Source: Gammaproteobacteria bacterium
GTDB lineage: Bacteria > Pseudomonadota > Gammaproteobacteria > Steroidobacterales > Steroidobacteraceae
DNA: 64,000 nt
Assembly: GCA_025359205.1 (NCBI GenBank)
Contig: JANYHD010000029.1
Span: forward strand, 86,524-150,523
Direction of reading: 5' to 3'
Shown here: positions 9,443 through 17,580 of the stretch, in pieces
Position numbering within the stretch: position 1 is the first letter of the stretch
Layout of the letters: each line of letters starts with the position of its first letter
Translations under genes and position numbers: made by a program
Notes under the pieces: generated by a model
What the model saw: only the letters and a program-made list of their open reading frames with translations
Told to the model about the DNA's origin: nothing
Databases searched by the model: none

Positions 9443-10552
9443 ATGAAACAGTCCGACCCCAAACTGCTGTCGCGAAGATCACTGTTGTGGTCGGCGCCGC
9501 TGGCAATGGCGGGGGCCGCCGCGACAATGGCGTCGCGTACTGCCGCCACAGCGACAACTACGGGTACCGCTGCAGCCGCGGCCAGACTCGCAGGCGAAGT
9601 CTGCGAAGCGCCCGAACTGTTGGGGCAGGGCGCGTTTCAATACCACGCCAACCGCCACTGGGGCCTACTGGATCGTCAGCGCTATCCGGTCGCCGATTGC
9701 CATGGCGTCTGCGAAGACCGTGCCGGTCGCATCGTGATGCTGACCAACGACACGCACAACAATCTCATCGCCTACACACGGTCGGGCCAGTTTCGCGCTG
9801 CCTGGGAGACCCGCTTTCCGGCCGCGCATGGCCTCGACATTGTCGAACACGGGGAGGAAGAGCGCTACTGGATCACGGATCACGACCGGCAGGTCGTATC
9901 CGTGTGTACGCCGGACGGGCGGGAACTGCGCGTGACCGGGCCTGACGTCCTGGCGCACAAATACCCGGACCTGGGGCGCTATCACCCAACCAACAGCGCG
10001 ACCCTGTCGGATGGACAGTTCTACGTGAGCGACGGCTACGGCTCCAGCTTCGTGCATCATTTCGATCCTGACGGCCGATACATGTCGAGCTTTGGCGGCG
10101 AGGGCGACGCGCCCGAGCAACTGCGGACACCGCACGCCGTGTGGATCGACGCGCGCTCAGGGAAACCGCTGCTGCTGGTCTGTGACCGATCGCATGACAT
10201 GCTGAAGTGGTTTTCCCTGTCGGGCGAACTGCTCAGGATAGTGGCGGTACCGGATTTGCAGCCCAGCAATGTGGCGGCCTTTAGCGGCAGCCATAGCGAT
10301 CACCTGGCGGTCTGCGGCCTCAATGGCATGATCCTGATCCTGGACGGGAGCGATCACGTGGTTTCGTGCGTGGGCGGTGACCCGCCGAAATACGTGGATG
10401 GCAAGCTGCAGCCCCTGTCCGCATACAACTACACGTTCATCCATCCGCACGACGTTTACGTGGACAAGGCGCACGCACTCTACGTCGTGCAGTGGGCTTC
10501 CAACCAGACCTACCCGATCAAGCTGGAGCTTGCCACGCCGCTACCTCTGTAA
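9443..10552 (+). CDS. Tat-exported NHL/six-bladed beta-propeller protein
   Basis: A 369-residue protein starting at an ATG with GGGGAG ten bases upstream. The twin-arginine motif SRRSLL is at residues 10-15, followed by an Ala/Thr-rich hydrophobic stretch. The mature part contains repeated beta-propeller strands of the NHL/SMP-30 type ('GVCEDRAGRIVMLTND', 'HGLDIVEHGEEERYWITDHDRQVVSVC', 'GQFYVSDGYGSSFVHHFDPDGRYMSSFG', 'HPHDVYVDKAHALYVVQW'). It is the last gene of the redox operon, and its final 35 bases overlap the convergent DUF3445 gene. The ligand or substrate is unknown. Confidence 0.78.
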   Translation: MKQSDPKLLSRRSLLWSAPLAMAGAAATMASRTAATATTTGTAAAAARLAGEVCEAPELLGQGAFQYHANRHWGLLDRQRYPVADCHGVCEDRAGRIVMLTNDTHNNLIAYTRSGQFRAAWETRFPAAHGLDIVEHGEEERYWITDHDRQVVSVCTPDGRELRVTGPDVLAHKYPDLGRYHPTNSATLSDGQFYVSDGYGSSFVHHFDPDGRYMSSFGGEGDAPEQLRTPHAVWIDARSGKPLLLVCDRSHDMLKWFSLSGELLRIVAVPDLQPSNVAAFSGSHSDHLAVCGLNGMILILDGSDHVVSCVGGDPPKYVDGKLQPLSAYNYTFIHPHDVYVDKAHALYVVQWASNQTYPIKLELATPLPL

Positions 10553-11474
10553 GCCAGGTCATGAGCGGCTCACGCACGATGTCCATCTCGGAGTACTTCC
10601 AGCGCTCCTCCGAGTAGTTGTTCAGCAGCGCAAGAAGGGCCCGGGCGCTCTCCACATCAGAGCGCAGGCAGGCCAGTGGATCACTGTAAGTATGGAGGCT
10701 GAACGCCACCGCGTTTGAGTCCGGCAGGCGGCTCAGTGTCTGTCGTTCGACCCGCATCCACAGCAACTCGCCGGCGCGGGCAGGATCACGGCGCAATGTT
10801 TCAACGACCGCGTGCATGGCTGCCGCGTTCGCCGCGTGCGGGTCATCGTGCGGGAAGAACACGGTCGCCAACGGAGTCACTTGCCAGTTGAAGCGCTCGC
10901 AGGGATTGGCGGCGTGAACACTGCTGAGCACCTGATTGATCCTCCCGCCCAGCTGGGTTGTGAGTCTGGGCACGGGTTCATGTGCCCAGGCCACATCATG
11001 TCCGACCGAGGCGACCAGGCGACCGGAGCTTGAATAGGCGTTCGACGCAGCCGTGATTCGCGGCGCCCCTGCAAGCTCATCCAGCAGCATGAAATCTTCC
11101 TCGATCAGGTAGCTTAACTGCAGCAATGGCTCGGTGGATTCGTCAGCCAGGTCGAGCGTCTGGCCGGTGATGAGGGACCTGAGCACCGAGCCGCAGCGTT
11201 CGAATGATTTAGGATGGTCCGCTACCAGATGTGCCGTGACCCGCCCGCGCAACTCCCGTTGGGCTGACAGCGAGTCCGGGAGCGTGCGGTAGTAGAAGGA
11301 TCGGTGGTCATCCAACCGCGCGCGCTTCTGGCGCATCGTATCCGCGTGTTCGGCGCCGATGAGGATCCAGTTTTCCGGCCGGATGCGACGCAAACCGAGT
11401 TGGAGGTCGGCGCCGGCCCAGCGATAAGGGCGGTAGCACGGTCCGGCGATGGCGGCGGCGCTGTCAGGCTGCAT
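10518..11474 (-). CDS. DUF3445 protein, heme-dependent oxidative N-demethylase family
   Basis: A 318-residue protein of the DUF3445 family. The founding member is the PAS-fold, heme-containing subunit of a dimethylamine-type oxidative N-demethylase. Recognisable family elements are the N-terminal 'PYRWAGADLQLGLRRIRPENWILIG' and the long 'RFNWQVTPLATVFFPHDD' region, then 'LWMRVERQTLSRLPDSNAVAFSLHTY'. The start at 11474 matches the family N-terminus; upstream extension would run into the divergent gene. It overlaps the NHL gene tail to tail by 35 bases and is divergent from an FAD-dependent oxidoreductase with 78 bases between them. The other HODM subunits are not nearby, so substrate and reductase are open. 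Confidence 0.78.
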   Translation of the reverse strand: MQPDSAAAIAGPCYRPYRWAGADLQLGLRRIRPENWILIGAEHADTMRQKRARLDDHRSFYYRTLPDSLSAQRELRGRVTAHLVADHPKSFERCGSVLRSLITGQTLDLADESTEPLLQLSYLIEEDFMLLDELAGAPRITAASNAYSSSGRLVASVGHDVAWAHEPVPRLTTQLGGRINQVLSSVHAANPCERFNWQVTPLATVFFPHDDPHAANAAAMHAVVETLRRDPARAGELLWMRVERQTLSRLPDSNAVAFSLHTYSDPLACLRSDVESARALLALLNNYSEERWKYSEMDIVREPLMTWLTEVAAWQAPA

Positions 11475-11552
11475 TGAACCGTACCGTGCTCTTTCGGTGC
11501 ATGGAACGCGCGTATCGTGCCATGCCCCCGTAGCGGCCGCTATCATGGCGGC

Positions 11553-12734
11553 ATGAGGCGAGACAGCTATGACATCGCGATCGTCGGCGGCGGCGCGATC
11601 GGCAGCTCGATCGCATATGCGCTGAGTGTCGAAGCCGGCTTCCGCGGCACGGTGCTGGTCGTGGAGCGTGACCCGAGCTACCAGCGCGCCTCGTCGGCAC
11701 TCTCGGCCAGCGGCATCCGTCAGCAATTCTCGGCGCCGATCAACATCCGCATCTCACAGTACGGCATCGCATTCTTCCGCCGCGCGAGCGAACTGCTGGC
11801 CTGCGGCGATGAACGGCCACCGATCAGGGTCAGTGAAGCCGGCTATCTCGTGCTCGCGCCACCACAAGGGCTGGACGCGCTGCGGAGCAGCCACGCGCTG
11901 CAGACCAGTCTCGGGGCCCGCATCGCGTTGCTGTCCCCGCAGGAGCTGCAGTCACGGTTCCCGTGGCTTGCGGTTTGGGACCTGGGCGGCGGCTGCCTCG
12001 GTCTCGAGGGCGAGGGCTGGCTCGACGGATATCTGCTGCTGCAGGCCCTGCGCAACAAGGCCCGTGCCGCAGGCGTCGAGTATCTGCAGGATGAAGTCGT
12101 CGGTATGAGCAGCTCCGGCGATCGCGTCCGTGCGTTGCAGTTGCGGGGTGGGGCCAGCGTGTCTGTCGGCACCGTGATCAATGCCGCCGGGCCGTACGCG
12201 CGCGCAGTCGCGGCAATGGCTGGAGTGTCGCTGCCGGTCGAGGCGCGCAAACGCAGTGTGTTCGTCGTTTCCTGCCCGGAAAGCTTGCCCGGGTGTCCGC
12301 TGGTATGTGATGGCTCGGGCGTGTGGTTTCGTCCCGAGGGCGCACAGTACATCTGCGGATGTTCGCCCGACCCGGCGAGTGATCGCGAGGATTTTGGACT
12401 GGAGCCTGACCACGCATTCTTTGAACAGTCAGTCTGGCCGGCCCTTGCCGCGCGCGTGCCGGTCTTTGCAGCACTGCGCGTGACTGGCGCATGGGCCGGA
12501 CACTACGAGTACAACACCTACGACCAGAACGGCATCGTGGGCTTTCATCCGCAAGTGCAGAACTTCGTGCTGGCGAATGGCTTCAGCGGCCACGGCCTGC
12601 AACAATCGCCCGCCGTCGGCCGTGCTGTCGCTGAACTCATCGCATACGGAGAATTTCGTACGCTGGATCTGTCGGAACTCGCGTTCGAGCGCATTGCGGC
12701 TGGTCGGCCGGTCACGGAATCGGAAATATACTAG
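11553..12734 (+). CDS. FAD-dependent oxidoreductase, DAO/sarcosine-oxidase family
   Basis: A 393-residue flavoprotein of the D-amino-acid-oxidase family. The Rossmann dinucleotide motif GGGAIG is at residues 12-17, followed by 'VLVVERD' (the acidic residue that binds ribose) and 'SSALSASGIRQQFS'. The C-terminal region has the family's second FAD segment, 'QNFVLANGFSGHGLQQSPAVGRAVAELI'. The family includes sarcosine, dimethylglycine and other secondary or tertiary amine oxidases and dehydrogenases. It is divergent from the N-demethylase-like gene, which points to a shared amine substrate, but this is inference. The ATG at 11553 puts the Rossmann strand at the N-terminus. Confidence 0.82.
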   Translation: MRRDSYDIAIVGGGAIGSSIAYALSVEAGFRGTVLVVERDPSYQRASSALSASGIRQQFSAPINIRISQYGIAFFRRASELLACGDERPPIRVSEAGYLVLAPPQGLDALRSSHALQTSLGARIALLSPQELQSRFPWLAVWDLGGGCLGLEGEGWLDGYLLLQALRNKARAAGVEYLQDEVVGMSSSGDRVRALQLRGGASVSVGTVINAAGPYARAVAAMAGVSLPVEARKRSVFVVSCPESLPGCPLVCDGSGVWFRPEGAQYICGCSPDPASDREDFGLEPDHAFFEQSVWPALAARVPVFAALRVTGAWAGHYEYNTYDQNGIVGFHPQVQNFVLANGFSGHGLQQSPAVGRAVAELIAYGEFRTLDLSELAFERIAAGRPVTESEIY

Positions 12735-12742
12735 GTAAAAAC

Positions 12743-14104
12743 ATGAATAATACCAATGATATAGAGTATAATCCTCATCATTATTCTCGCTGCAGTTGCG
12801 CGCCTGTCCTGCTGGCAATGCTTCTGGCTGCGGGGCCGGCGGCAGCTGCGGGGTCAACGCTGTCACGCGACGAGCAACGAATTGTCGCCGCAGCCGCGGC
12901 GGAGAATGAACGCTCCGTTGCGCTGCTCGAGACGCTGGTCAACATCAACAGCGGCACGATGAATTTTGCGGGCGTCGAGCGCGTGGGCCGCATCATCATG
13001 AGCGAACTGGAGCCGCTCGGGTTCAGCGTCCGCTGGAAACCGATGGCCGCTGTGGGGCGCGCCGGACTGGTGATCGCTGAGCATCACGCCGCGGGTCACG
13101 GCAAGCGCGTGCTGCTCATCGGACACCTGGATACGGTGTTCGAGCAGGACAGTCCCTTCCAGCACTTCGTGCGTCGCGGCGCGATCGCCGAGGGGCCGGG
13201 CGTCAATGACATGAAGGACGGCCTGGTGATCATGATCGGCGCGCTGCGTGCGCTGCGCACGGCGGGCGCGCTCCGCGATGCCGACGTGACAATCGTACTG
13301 AGCGGCGACGAGGAAGACGCCGGCACGCCGCACGCGCAAGCGCGCGCCGACATGATCGAGGCGGCCAGCCACGCCGACGCGGCGCTGGAGTTCGAGGCGC
13401 TGGCCACGGAAAGCGGCCACGACATGGGCACGATTGCGCGACGCAGCGCCACCAGTTGGATATTGCGCACGTCGGCGCAGTCCGGCCATTCCTCCGGAAT
13501 CTTTTCGGCGGAAGCGGGTTTCGGCGCGAACTACGAGCTGGTGCGCATCCTCGATGGCTTCCGGCGCGAGTTGCGCGAGCCGAACGCGACCTACAACGTC
13601 GGGCTGGTGCTCGGCGGAGCAAGCGCGGCCGTGAATGCGGACGGCGTCACCGGCAGCGCCAGCGGCAAGACCAATGTGATCGCCGCGCAGGGCATTGCGA
13701 ACGGCGACCTGCGCACGCTCAGCAATGCGCAGACCGAACGCCTGATGGCGCGCATGCGTGCGGTGGTTGCGGACCATCTGCCCGGCACCGATGCCACCCT
13801 GGCATTCGAGGAGGGGTATCCCGCGATGGCGCCGACCGAGGGGAATCGTGCCCTGCTGGCGCGGCTCAACGAGATCAATGCCGCACTGGGCCTGGCGCCG
13901 ATGGCCGAACTGGATCCGCTGCAACGGGGCGCGGGCGATATTTCCTTTGTCGCCGACAAGCTCGATTGCCTGGTCGGCTTTGGCGCGCTGGGGCAGGGCA
14001 GCCATGCACCGGGCGAGACGGTGGAACTGGGCAGCTTCGAGCGTCAGCTCATGCGCACCGCGCTGTTGATCGAGCGGCTGACGCGCACGCCACGGATGCC
14101 GTGA
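12743..14104 (+). CDS. Exported M20-family metallopeptidase (glutamate carboxypeptidase type)
   Basis: A 453-residue M20 peptidase. A hydrophobic segment at about residues 20-37 ('APVLLAMLLAAGPAAAAG') looks like a signal peptide with an unusually long, polar N-region. Zinc and catalytic motifs are GHLDTVF, then 'GPGVNDMKDG', then SGDEEDAGT with the catalytic glutamate, and a C-terminal 'GQGSHAPGETV' histidine. It most resembles carboxypeptidase G2-like glutamate carboxypeptidases. It starts eight bases after the FAD oxidoreductase and is probably cotranscribed. Its first 50 bases are strikingly AT-rich for this genome and include a TATAAT at 12767; the start is nevertheless the only good one. 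Confidence 0.82.
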   Translation: MNNTNDIEYNPHHYSRCSCAPVLLAMLLAAGPAAAAGSTLSRDEQRIVAAAAAENERSVALLETLVNINSGTMNFAGVERVGRIIMSELEPLGFSVRWKPMAAVGRAGLVIAEHHAAGHGKRVLLIGHLDTVFEQDSPFQHFVRRGAIAEGPGVNDMKDGLVIMIGALRALRTAGALRDADVTIVLSGDEEDAGTPHAQARADMIEAASHADAALEFEALATESGHDMGTIARRSATSWILRTSAQSGHSSGIFSAEAGFGANYELVRILDGFRRELREPNATYNVGLVLGGASAAVNADGVTGSASGKTNVIAAQGIANGDLRTLSNAQTERLMARMRAVVADHLPGTDATLAFEEGYPAMAPTEGNRALLARLNEINAALGLAPMAELDPLQRGAGDISFVADKLDCLVGFGALGQGSHAPGETVELGSFERQLMRTALLIERLTRTPRMP

Positions 14105-14126
14105 CTCAGCGAAGTAGCGCCGCGAC

Positions 14127-15236
14127 TCAGGCCTGCAACTCGCTCACGCGGTAGCTGGCCGCCGACAACCAGTCGGGGTTGATCTCTACGCCCCAGCCTG
14201 GAGCAGCAGGAATGGTGGCCTTGCCGTCGCGGATCGCAAACGGGTCGCCGCGGAACAGGTTCTGCTGCCAGGGGTAGTAGTCCGGGCCTTCAATAGAGAA
14301 TTCCAGGTACTTGCCGGCATTGGGTATGGCGCCGAGCAGGTGCATGGTGCAAATCGTCACCAGCGACAGGTTGGCGCTGTGCGGCGTGCAGGGCAGGCCG
14401 GCTTCGGCGGCCATGCGCGCGACTTCGAGCGTGCGCCACAGCCCGCCCATGTACATCACGTCCGGCTGCACGATGTCGACGGCGCGCAGCTCGATCATGC
14501 GCGCCCAGGTGGCAAGGTCCCAGTCCTGCTCGCCACCGGTGACGTCGATGGCGAGCGCCGCGGTGACCGCGCGCGTCTCCTCGAGCTTCCAGTACGGACA
14601 GGGCTCTTCGTAGTGTCCGATACCCTCGGCTTCCAGCAGATGCCCGACCTCGATCGCCCGCCGCGGGGAGCAACCGCTGTTGGCATCCACGAGCTTGGCC
14701 ACGCCGGCGCCGAGTGCGCGCGACACCTTGGGGACGATCTCTTCGGTGCGGCCGGGCCACTCGTCGACATCGCGCCCGCATTCGGCGGCGACGCGCCACT
14801 TGAAGGCATCGAACCCGGATTCATCACGCAGCCGCAGGAATCGCGCGGCTTCCGCCTGCGGCGTAATGTCGCGCTTCATCGAGGATGCGTAGGCGCGCAG
14901 GGACCTGGGCTTCCCGCCCAGCAACTCGACCACGGGCTTGCCCTCGAGCTTGCCACGCAGGTCCCACAGCGCGGTGTCGAGCCCGGCCAACGCGCGGCAG
15001 CGATAGCTTCCCGGAAACTTGTGCTCGCGCCTTTCGACCAGATCGATGAGTGCGGGAATGTCGAGCGCGTCGGCGCCCAGCGTCCAGGGTGCGACCTGGC
15101 GGTGAAAAATGGTGGCGGTGATGTCGGCGTGGTAGGTCGATGTCTGGCCCCAGCCCACGGCGCCGCCGTCGGTCGTCACCCGCACGAAGCAGACGAATTC
15201 GTTGCTGAAGGTCTCGAGGCGGGCGATCTTGGGCAT
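14127..15236 (-). CDS. Mandelate racemase/muconate lactonizing-type enolase-superfamily enzyme
   Basis: A 369-residue enolase-superfamily protein. Visible active-site elements are FKWRV (Lys before the metal ligands, with Arg two residues later where many relatives have KxK), metal ligands in DANSG, EEPCP and GGEQDWD, and 'QPDVMYMGG' followed by the histidine of 'CTPHSANLS'. This is the pattern of acid-sugar dehydratases or epimerases of the mandelate racemase group. It lies on the minus strand, divergent from tadA with only 32 bases between the two starts. Substrate cannot be decided from context. Confidence 0.83.
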   Translation of the reverse strand: MPKIARLETFSNEFVCFVRVTTDGGAVGWGQTSTYHADITATIFHRQVAPWTLGADALDIPALIDLVERREHKFPGSYRCRALAGLDTALWDLRGKLEGKPVVELLGGKPRSLRAYASSMKRDITPQAEAARFLRLRDESGFDAFKWRVAAECGRDVDEWPGRTEEIVPKVSRALGAGVAKLVDANSGCSPRRAIEVGHLLEAEGIGHYEEPCPYWKLEETRAVTAALAIDVTGGEQDWDLATWARMIELRAVDIVQPDVMYMGGLWRTLEVARMAAEAGLPCTPHSANLSLVTICTMHLLGAIPNAGKYLEFSIEGPDYYPWQQNLFRGDPFAIRDGKATIPAAPGWGVEINPDWLSAASYRVSELQA

Positions 15237-15268
15237 GCGATAGCCTATATTAGCCGTTTGGATTCCAC

Positions 15269-15721
15269 ATGAGTGCAGACACGGATTACATGGCCCTCGC
15301 GCTCGAACAGGCGCGCTGCGCCCGTGACGCTGGCGAGGTGCCCGTGGGCGCCGTCTTGGTTCAGGGCGAGCGCGTCATCGCCCGCGGCGCGAACCGCCCG
15401 ATCAGCGGTTGCGATCCGACCGCGCACGCTGAGCTCGAGGCGCTGCGGGCCGGAGCGCGCGCGCTCGGCAGCTACCGGCTCCTCGACACGGTGCTGTACG
15501 TGACGCTCGAACCCTGCCTGATGTGCGCGGCCGCAATCGTGCACGCGCGCGTGCGGCGGGTCGTGTTCGGGGCCTGGGATCCGCGCGCGGGTGCGGCCGG
15601 CAGCATGCTCGATGCCTTCGCGCTGCCCGGGCTCAATCATCGCGTCGACGTGTTCGGCGGCGTGCTGCAGGATGAATGCGCGGCGCTGCTAACGGGGTTT
15701 TTCGAAGCGCGCCGGCAATAG
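15269..15721 (+). CDS. tadA: tRNA-specific adenosine-34 deaminase
   Basis: A 150-residue zinc deaminase that converts adenosine 34 to inosine in tRNA-Arg(ACG). The zinc-binding motifs HAE ('PTAHAELEALR') and PCLMC ('TLEPCLMCAAAIVHARV') are present with the right spacing, followed by 'VVFGAWDPRAGAAGS', typical of TadA rather than other cytidine deaminases. The length is usual. It converges on mltF and the two genes overlap by 33 bases at their 3' ends. Confidence 0.93.
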   Translation: MSADTDYMALALEQARCARDAGEVPVGAVLVQGERVIARGANRPISGCDPTAHAELEALRAGARALGSYRLLDTVLYVTLEPCLMCAAAIVHARVRRVVFGAWDPRAGAAGSMLDAFALPGLNHRVDVFGGVLQDECAALLTGFFEARRQ

Positions 15722-17116
15722 CGGCATGGGCGCCGCGGCCGGCAGCAGCGGCGCGGCCGGGGCCTGGCCGGTCGGATGGCCATCACCGTACCATTCGAGC
15801 ACCGCCAGGTAGCCGCGCACCTGCTCGACGAAACGCACCGGTTCCCAGCCGCGCGCATAACCGCGGCGCGCCAGACCGTACCAGCGCTCCTGCGCAAGCC
15901 ACGGCAGTGCCTGGCTGACATCCGCCCAGGAATCCGGGTTCTTGCCCTGCGTCTGCGCGAGAATGCGCGCGTCCTCGAGATGGCCGAAGCCGACGTTGTA
16001 CGCCGCCAGCGCCAGCCAGGTGCGGTCGGGCTCGCCGATGCGCGCGGGAATCATCTGCAGCATCTGCGCCAGGTAAGTCGCACCCCCCGTGATGTTCTGC
16101 GCCGTGTTGCTGCGATCGGCCACGCCCATGGCCTTGGCTGTGGAAGCCGTTAGCATCATGATGCCGGCCGCGCCGTCGCCGGAGACCGCGTGATCGTCCC
16201 AATGCGATTCCTGGTAGCCGACCGCGGCGAGCAAGCGCCAGTCCAGTGATTGGGTATCGGCCGCCTGCGCGAACAACGCCCGCAGATCCGGCAGGCGCTT
16301 GGCGATGTCATCCTGGAATCGGCGCGCCTCCTGGTACTCGAAATCGCCGGCCTCGGCATCGGCATCGTTCGCCAGGTGCTGCAGCATGCCGGTCGCATGC
16401 CAGTCGGCGATGAAGCGGTTCGCGGCATCGCGCAAGTCCAGTGCCGAACGGCGCACGAGCCACTGCACGGGACGTGGATCGGGCAGCGTGAAGGCCACGG
16501 ACACGTCCGGATACAGGTGGCGTGCAAACGCGAATTCGCTCCGATCGATGATCGCGTAATCGGCATCGCCCGTGTTCACCCAATCGAGCGGATCGGCTTG
16601 TTCGCGTGGCAGTTCCGTCCAGTTGAGGTAGGTCGCACCGCTCCCGCGCAGGCCGCGCAGCAATTCGAGCTGCGGGCTGTCCTGGCGAGCCACGATGCGC
16701 GCGCCGTTGAGTCCGGCGATGTTGTGGATTGCGGCCAGGCCGCGCCGCTGCACCACGAGCTGCTGGATGTCACGGTAACTCGCTGTCGCCAGTCCCGCGC
16801 GCTTCCAGCTATCGTCCGCAGTCAGTTCAGCGGCGACGATATCGACGCGCCCTTCAGCCAGCATGTCGCGCAGGCTGTCGCGCTCACGCACCGGCACGAT
16901 GACGAGCTGAACCCCGAGGCTATCGGCGAAGGCGTGCGCCAGGCGGTATTCGAAGCCCTGCGGGCCGTGCGCGCCAAGGTAGTAGCAGGTGGGTTCATTG
17001 ACGGTCGCGACGCGCAGCTCGCCGTGCGCGTGCACCCTGGCCAGGCCGTTGGGCGCGCCGTCGCACGCGGCCAGTGCCAGGCTGGCAAACAGCAGGAATG
17101 GGCCCAGCCCGGTCAT
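15689..17116 (-). CDS. mltF: Membrane-bound lytic murein transglycosylase F (lipoprotein)
   Basis: A 475-residue outer-membrane lipoprotein. It begins MTGLGPFLLFASLALAAC with a lipobox at L-A-A-C. An ABC-type periplasmic-binding domain follows ('GELRVATVNEPTCYYLG', 'ELTADDSWKRAGLATASYRD'), then a C-terminal SLT domain with the catalytic glutamate in 'DWRLLAAVGYQESHW' and 'GIMMLTASTAKAMGV', 'LALAAYNVGFGHLEDA'. It cleaves peptidoglycan glycosidic bonds in recycling. The ATG at 17116 gives a compact signal; a GTG at 17128 is an alternative. The 3' end overlaps tadA convergently. Confidence 0.9.
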   Translation of the reverse strand: MTGLGPFLLFASLALAACDGAPNGLARVHAHGELRVATVNEPTCYYLGAHGPQGFEYRLAHAFADSLGVQLVIVPVRERDSLRDMLAEGRVDIVAAELTADDSWKRAGLATASYRDIQQLVVQRRGLAAIHNIAGLNGARIVARQDSPQLELLRGLRGSGATYLNWTELPREQADPLDWVNTGDADYAIIDRSEFAFARHLYPDVSVAFTLPDPRPVQWLVRRSALDLRDAANRFIADWHATGMLQHLANDADAEAGDFEYQEARRFQDDIAKRLPDLRALFAQAADTQSLDWRLLAAVGYQESHWDDHAVSGDGAAGIMMLTASTAKAMGVADRSNTAQNITGGATYLAQMLQMIPARIGEPDRTWLALAAYNVGFGHLEDARILAQTQGKNPDSWADVSQALPWLAQERWYGLARRGYARGWEPVRFVEQVRGYLAVLEWYGDGHPTGQAPAAPLLPAAAPMPLLPARFEKPR

Positions 17117-17190
17117 TCGTGGAGTCACGGGACACGCTCGCGAACTGGTCGATTCAGTTAGAATAACAGCTCGCCTTTGAGTCCAAGTCA

Positions 17191-17283
17191 GGAGAGGTAC
17201 CGAAGTGGTCATAACGGCGCCGACTCGAAATCGGATGGTCGGGTAATTCCGGCACGTGGGTTCGAATCCCACCCTCTCCGCCA
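17191..17283 (+). tRNA. tRNA-Ser(CGA)
   Basis: A class II tRNA with acceptor arms GGAGAGG / CCTCTCC, a D-arm, an anticodon loop CTCGAAA with anticodon CGA at 17226-17228, a long variable arm, a T-arm GTGGG-TTCGAAT-CCCAC, a discriminator G at 17280 and an encoded CCA at 17281-17283. It reads codon UCG. The outermost anticodon-stem pair is G-A, the only mismatch seen. It is divergent from mltF. The last 19 bases are repeated 161 bases downstream. Confidence 0.95.
17265..17283 (+). repeat. Direct repeat copy 1 (inside tRNA-Ser 3' end)
   Basis: AATCCCACCCTCTCCGCCA, the end of the T-loop through CCA. An identical 19-base copy lies at 17445-17463. Such duplications of a tRNA 3' end are the classic footprint of tRNA-targeted integration, but the spacing here is only 161 bases. 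Confidence 0.9.
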
Positions 17284-17354
17284 GTTTGCAGAGCGCACGC
17301 CGCCCTTGACGGGGTGGGATGAGAAACCACGTGCCATGGACAACAGGGTTCGAC

Positions 17355-17399
17355 AGCCCCGCTCCAGCGGGGCTGGGCGGAGGCGCGCCTTGGCGCGCC
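17355..17399 (+). repeat. Cluster of short palindromes between the two tRNA-end repeats
   Basis: Two strong hairpins lie in series. The first is AGCCCCGC-TCCA-GCGGGGCT (17355-17374). The second is GGCGCGCC-TT-GGCGCGCC (17382-17399). A weaker GCGGC-GCA-GCCGC follows at about 17430. The segment 17284-17444 has no credible ORF. It resembles a small structured repeat element or a structured 3' trailer of the tRNA transcript; a T-run for intrinsic termination is absent. Confidence 0.6.
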
Positions 17400-17444
17400 G
17401 ACGATCCCGAGCGACAGCGAGGGACGAGCGGCGCAGCCGCGAGC

Positions 17445-17463
17445 AATCCCACCCTCTCCGCCA
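17445..17463 (+). repeat. Direct repeat copy 2 of the tRNA-Ser 3' end
   Basis: Identical to 17265-17283, including the CCA. The flanks differ (GAGC before, ACTG after), so this is not a second tRNA gene. The toxin-antitoxin module begins 117 bases further on, after an AT-rich stretch. Confidence 0.9.
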
Positions 17464-17580
17464 ACTGTTTTCCATTTTAAACAATAAGTTACTGTAAATA
17501 ATGGCAGCGCCTTGATCGGCGCGCAATCATGTGTACACTACTCATGTACGAAATTCTGTACGTTTTTATTGTACGCAACT

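Noticed and set aside
17284..17444. Reading the segment between the tRNA-end repeats as an integrated mobile element
   Set aside because: Only 161 bases, no integrase or other gene inside, and no outer boundary beyond the direct repeat; kept as an unexplained repeat instead.
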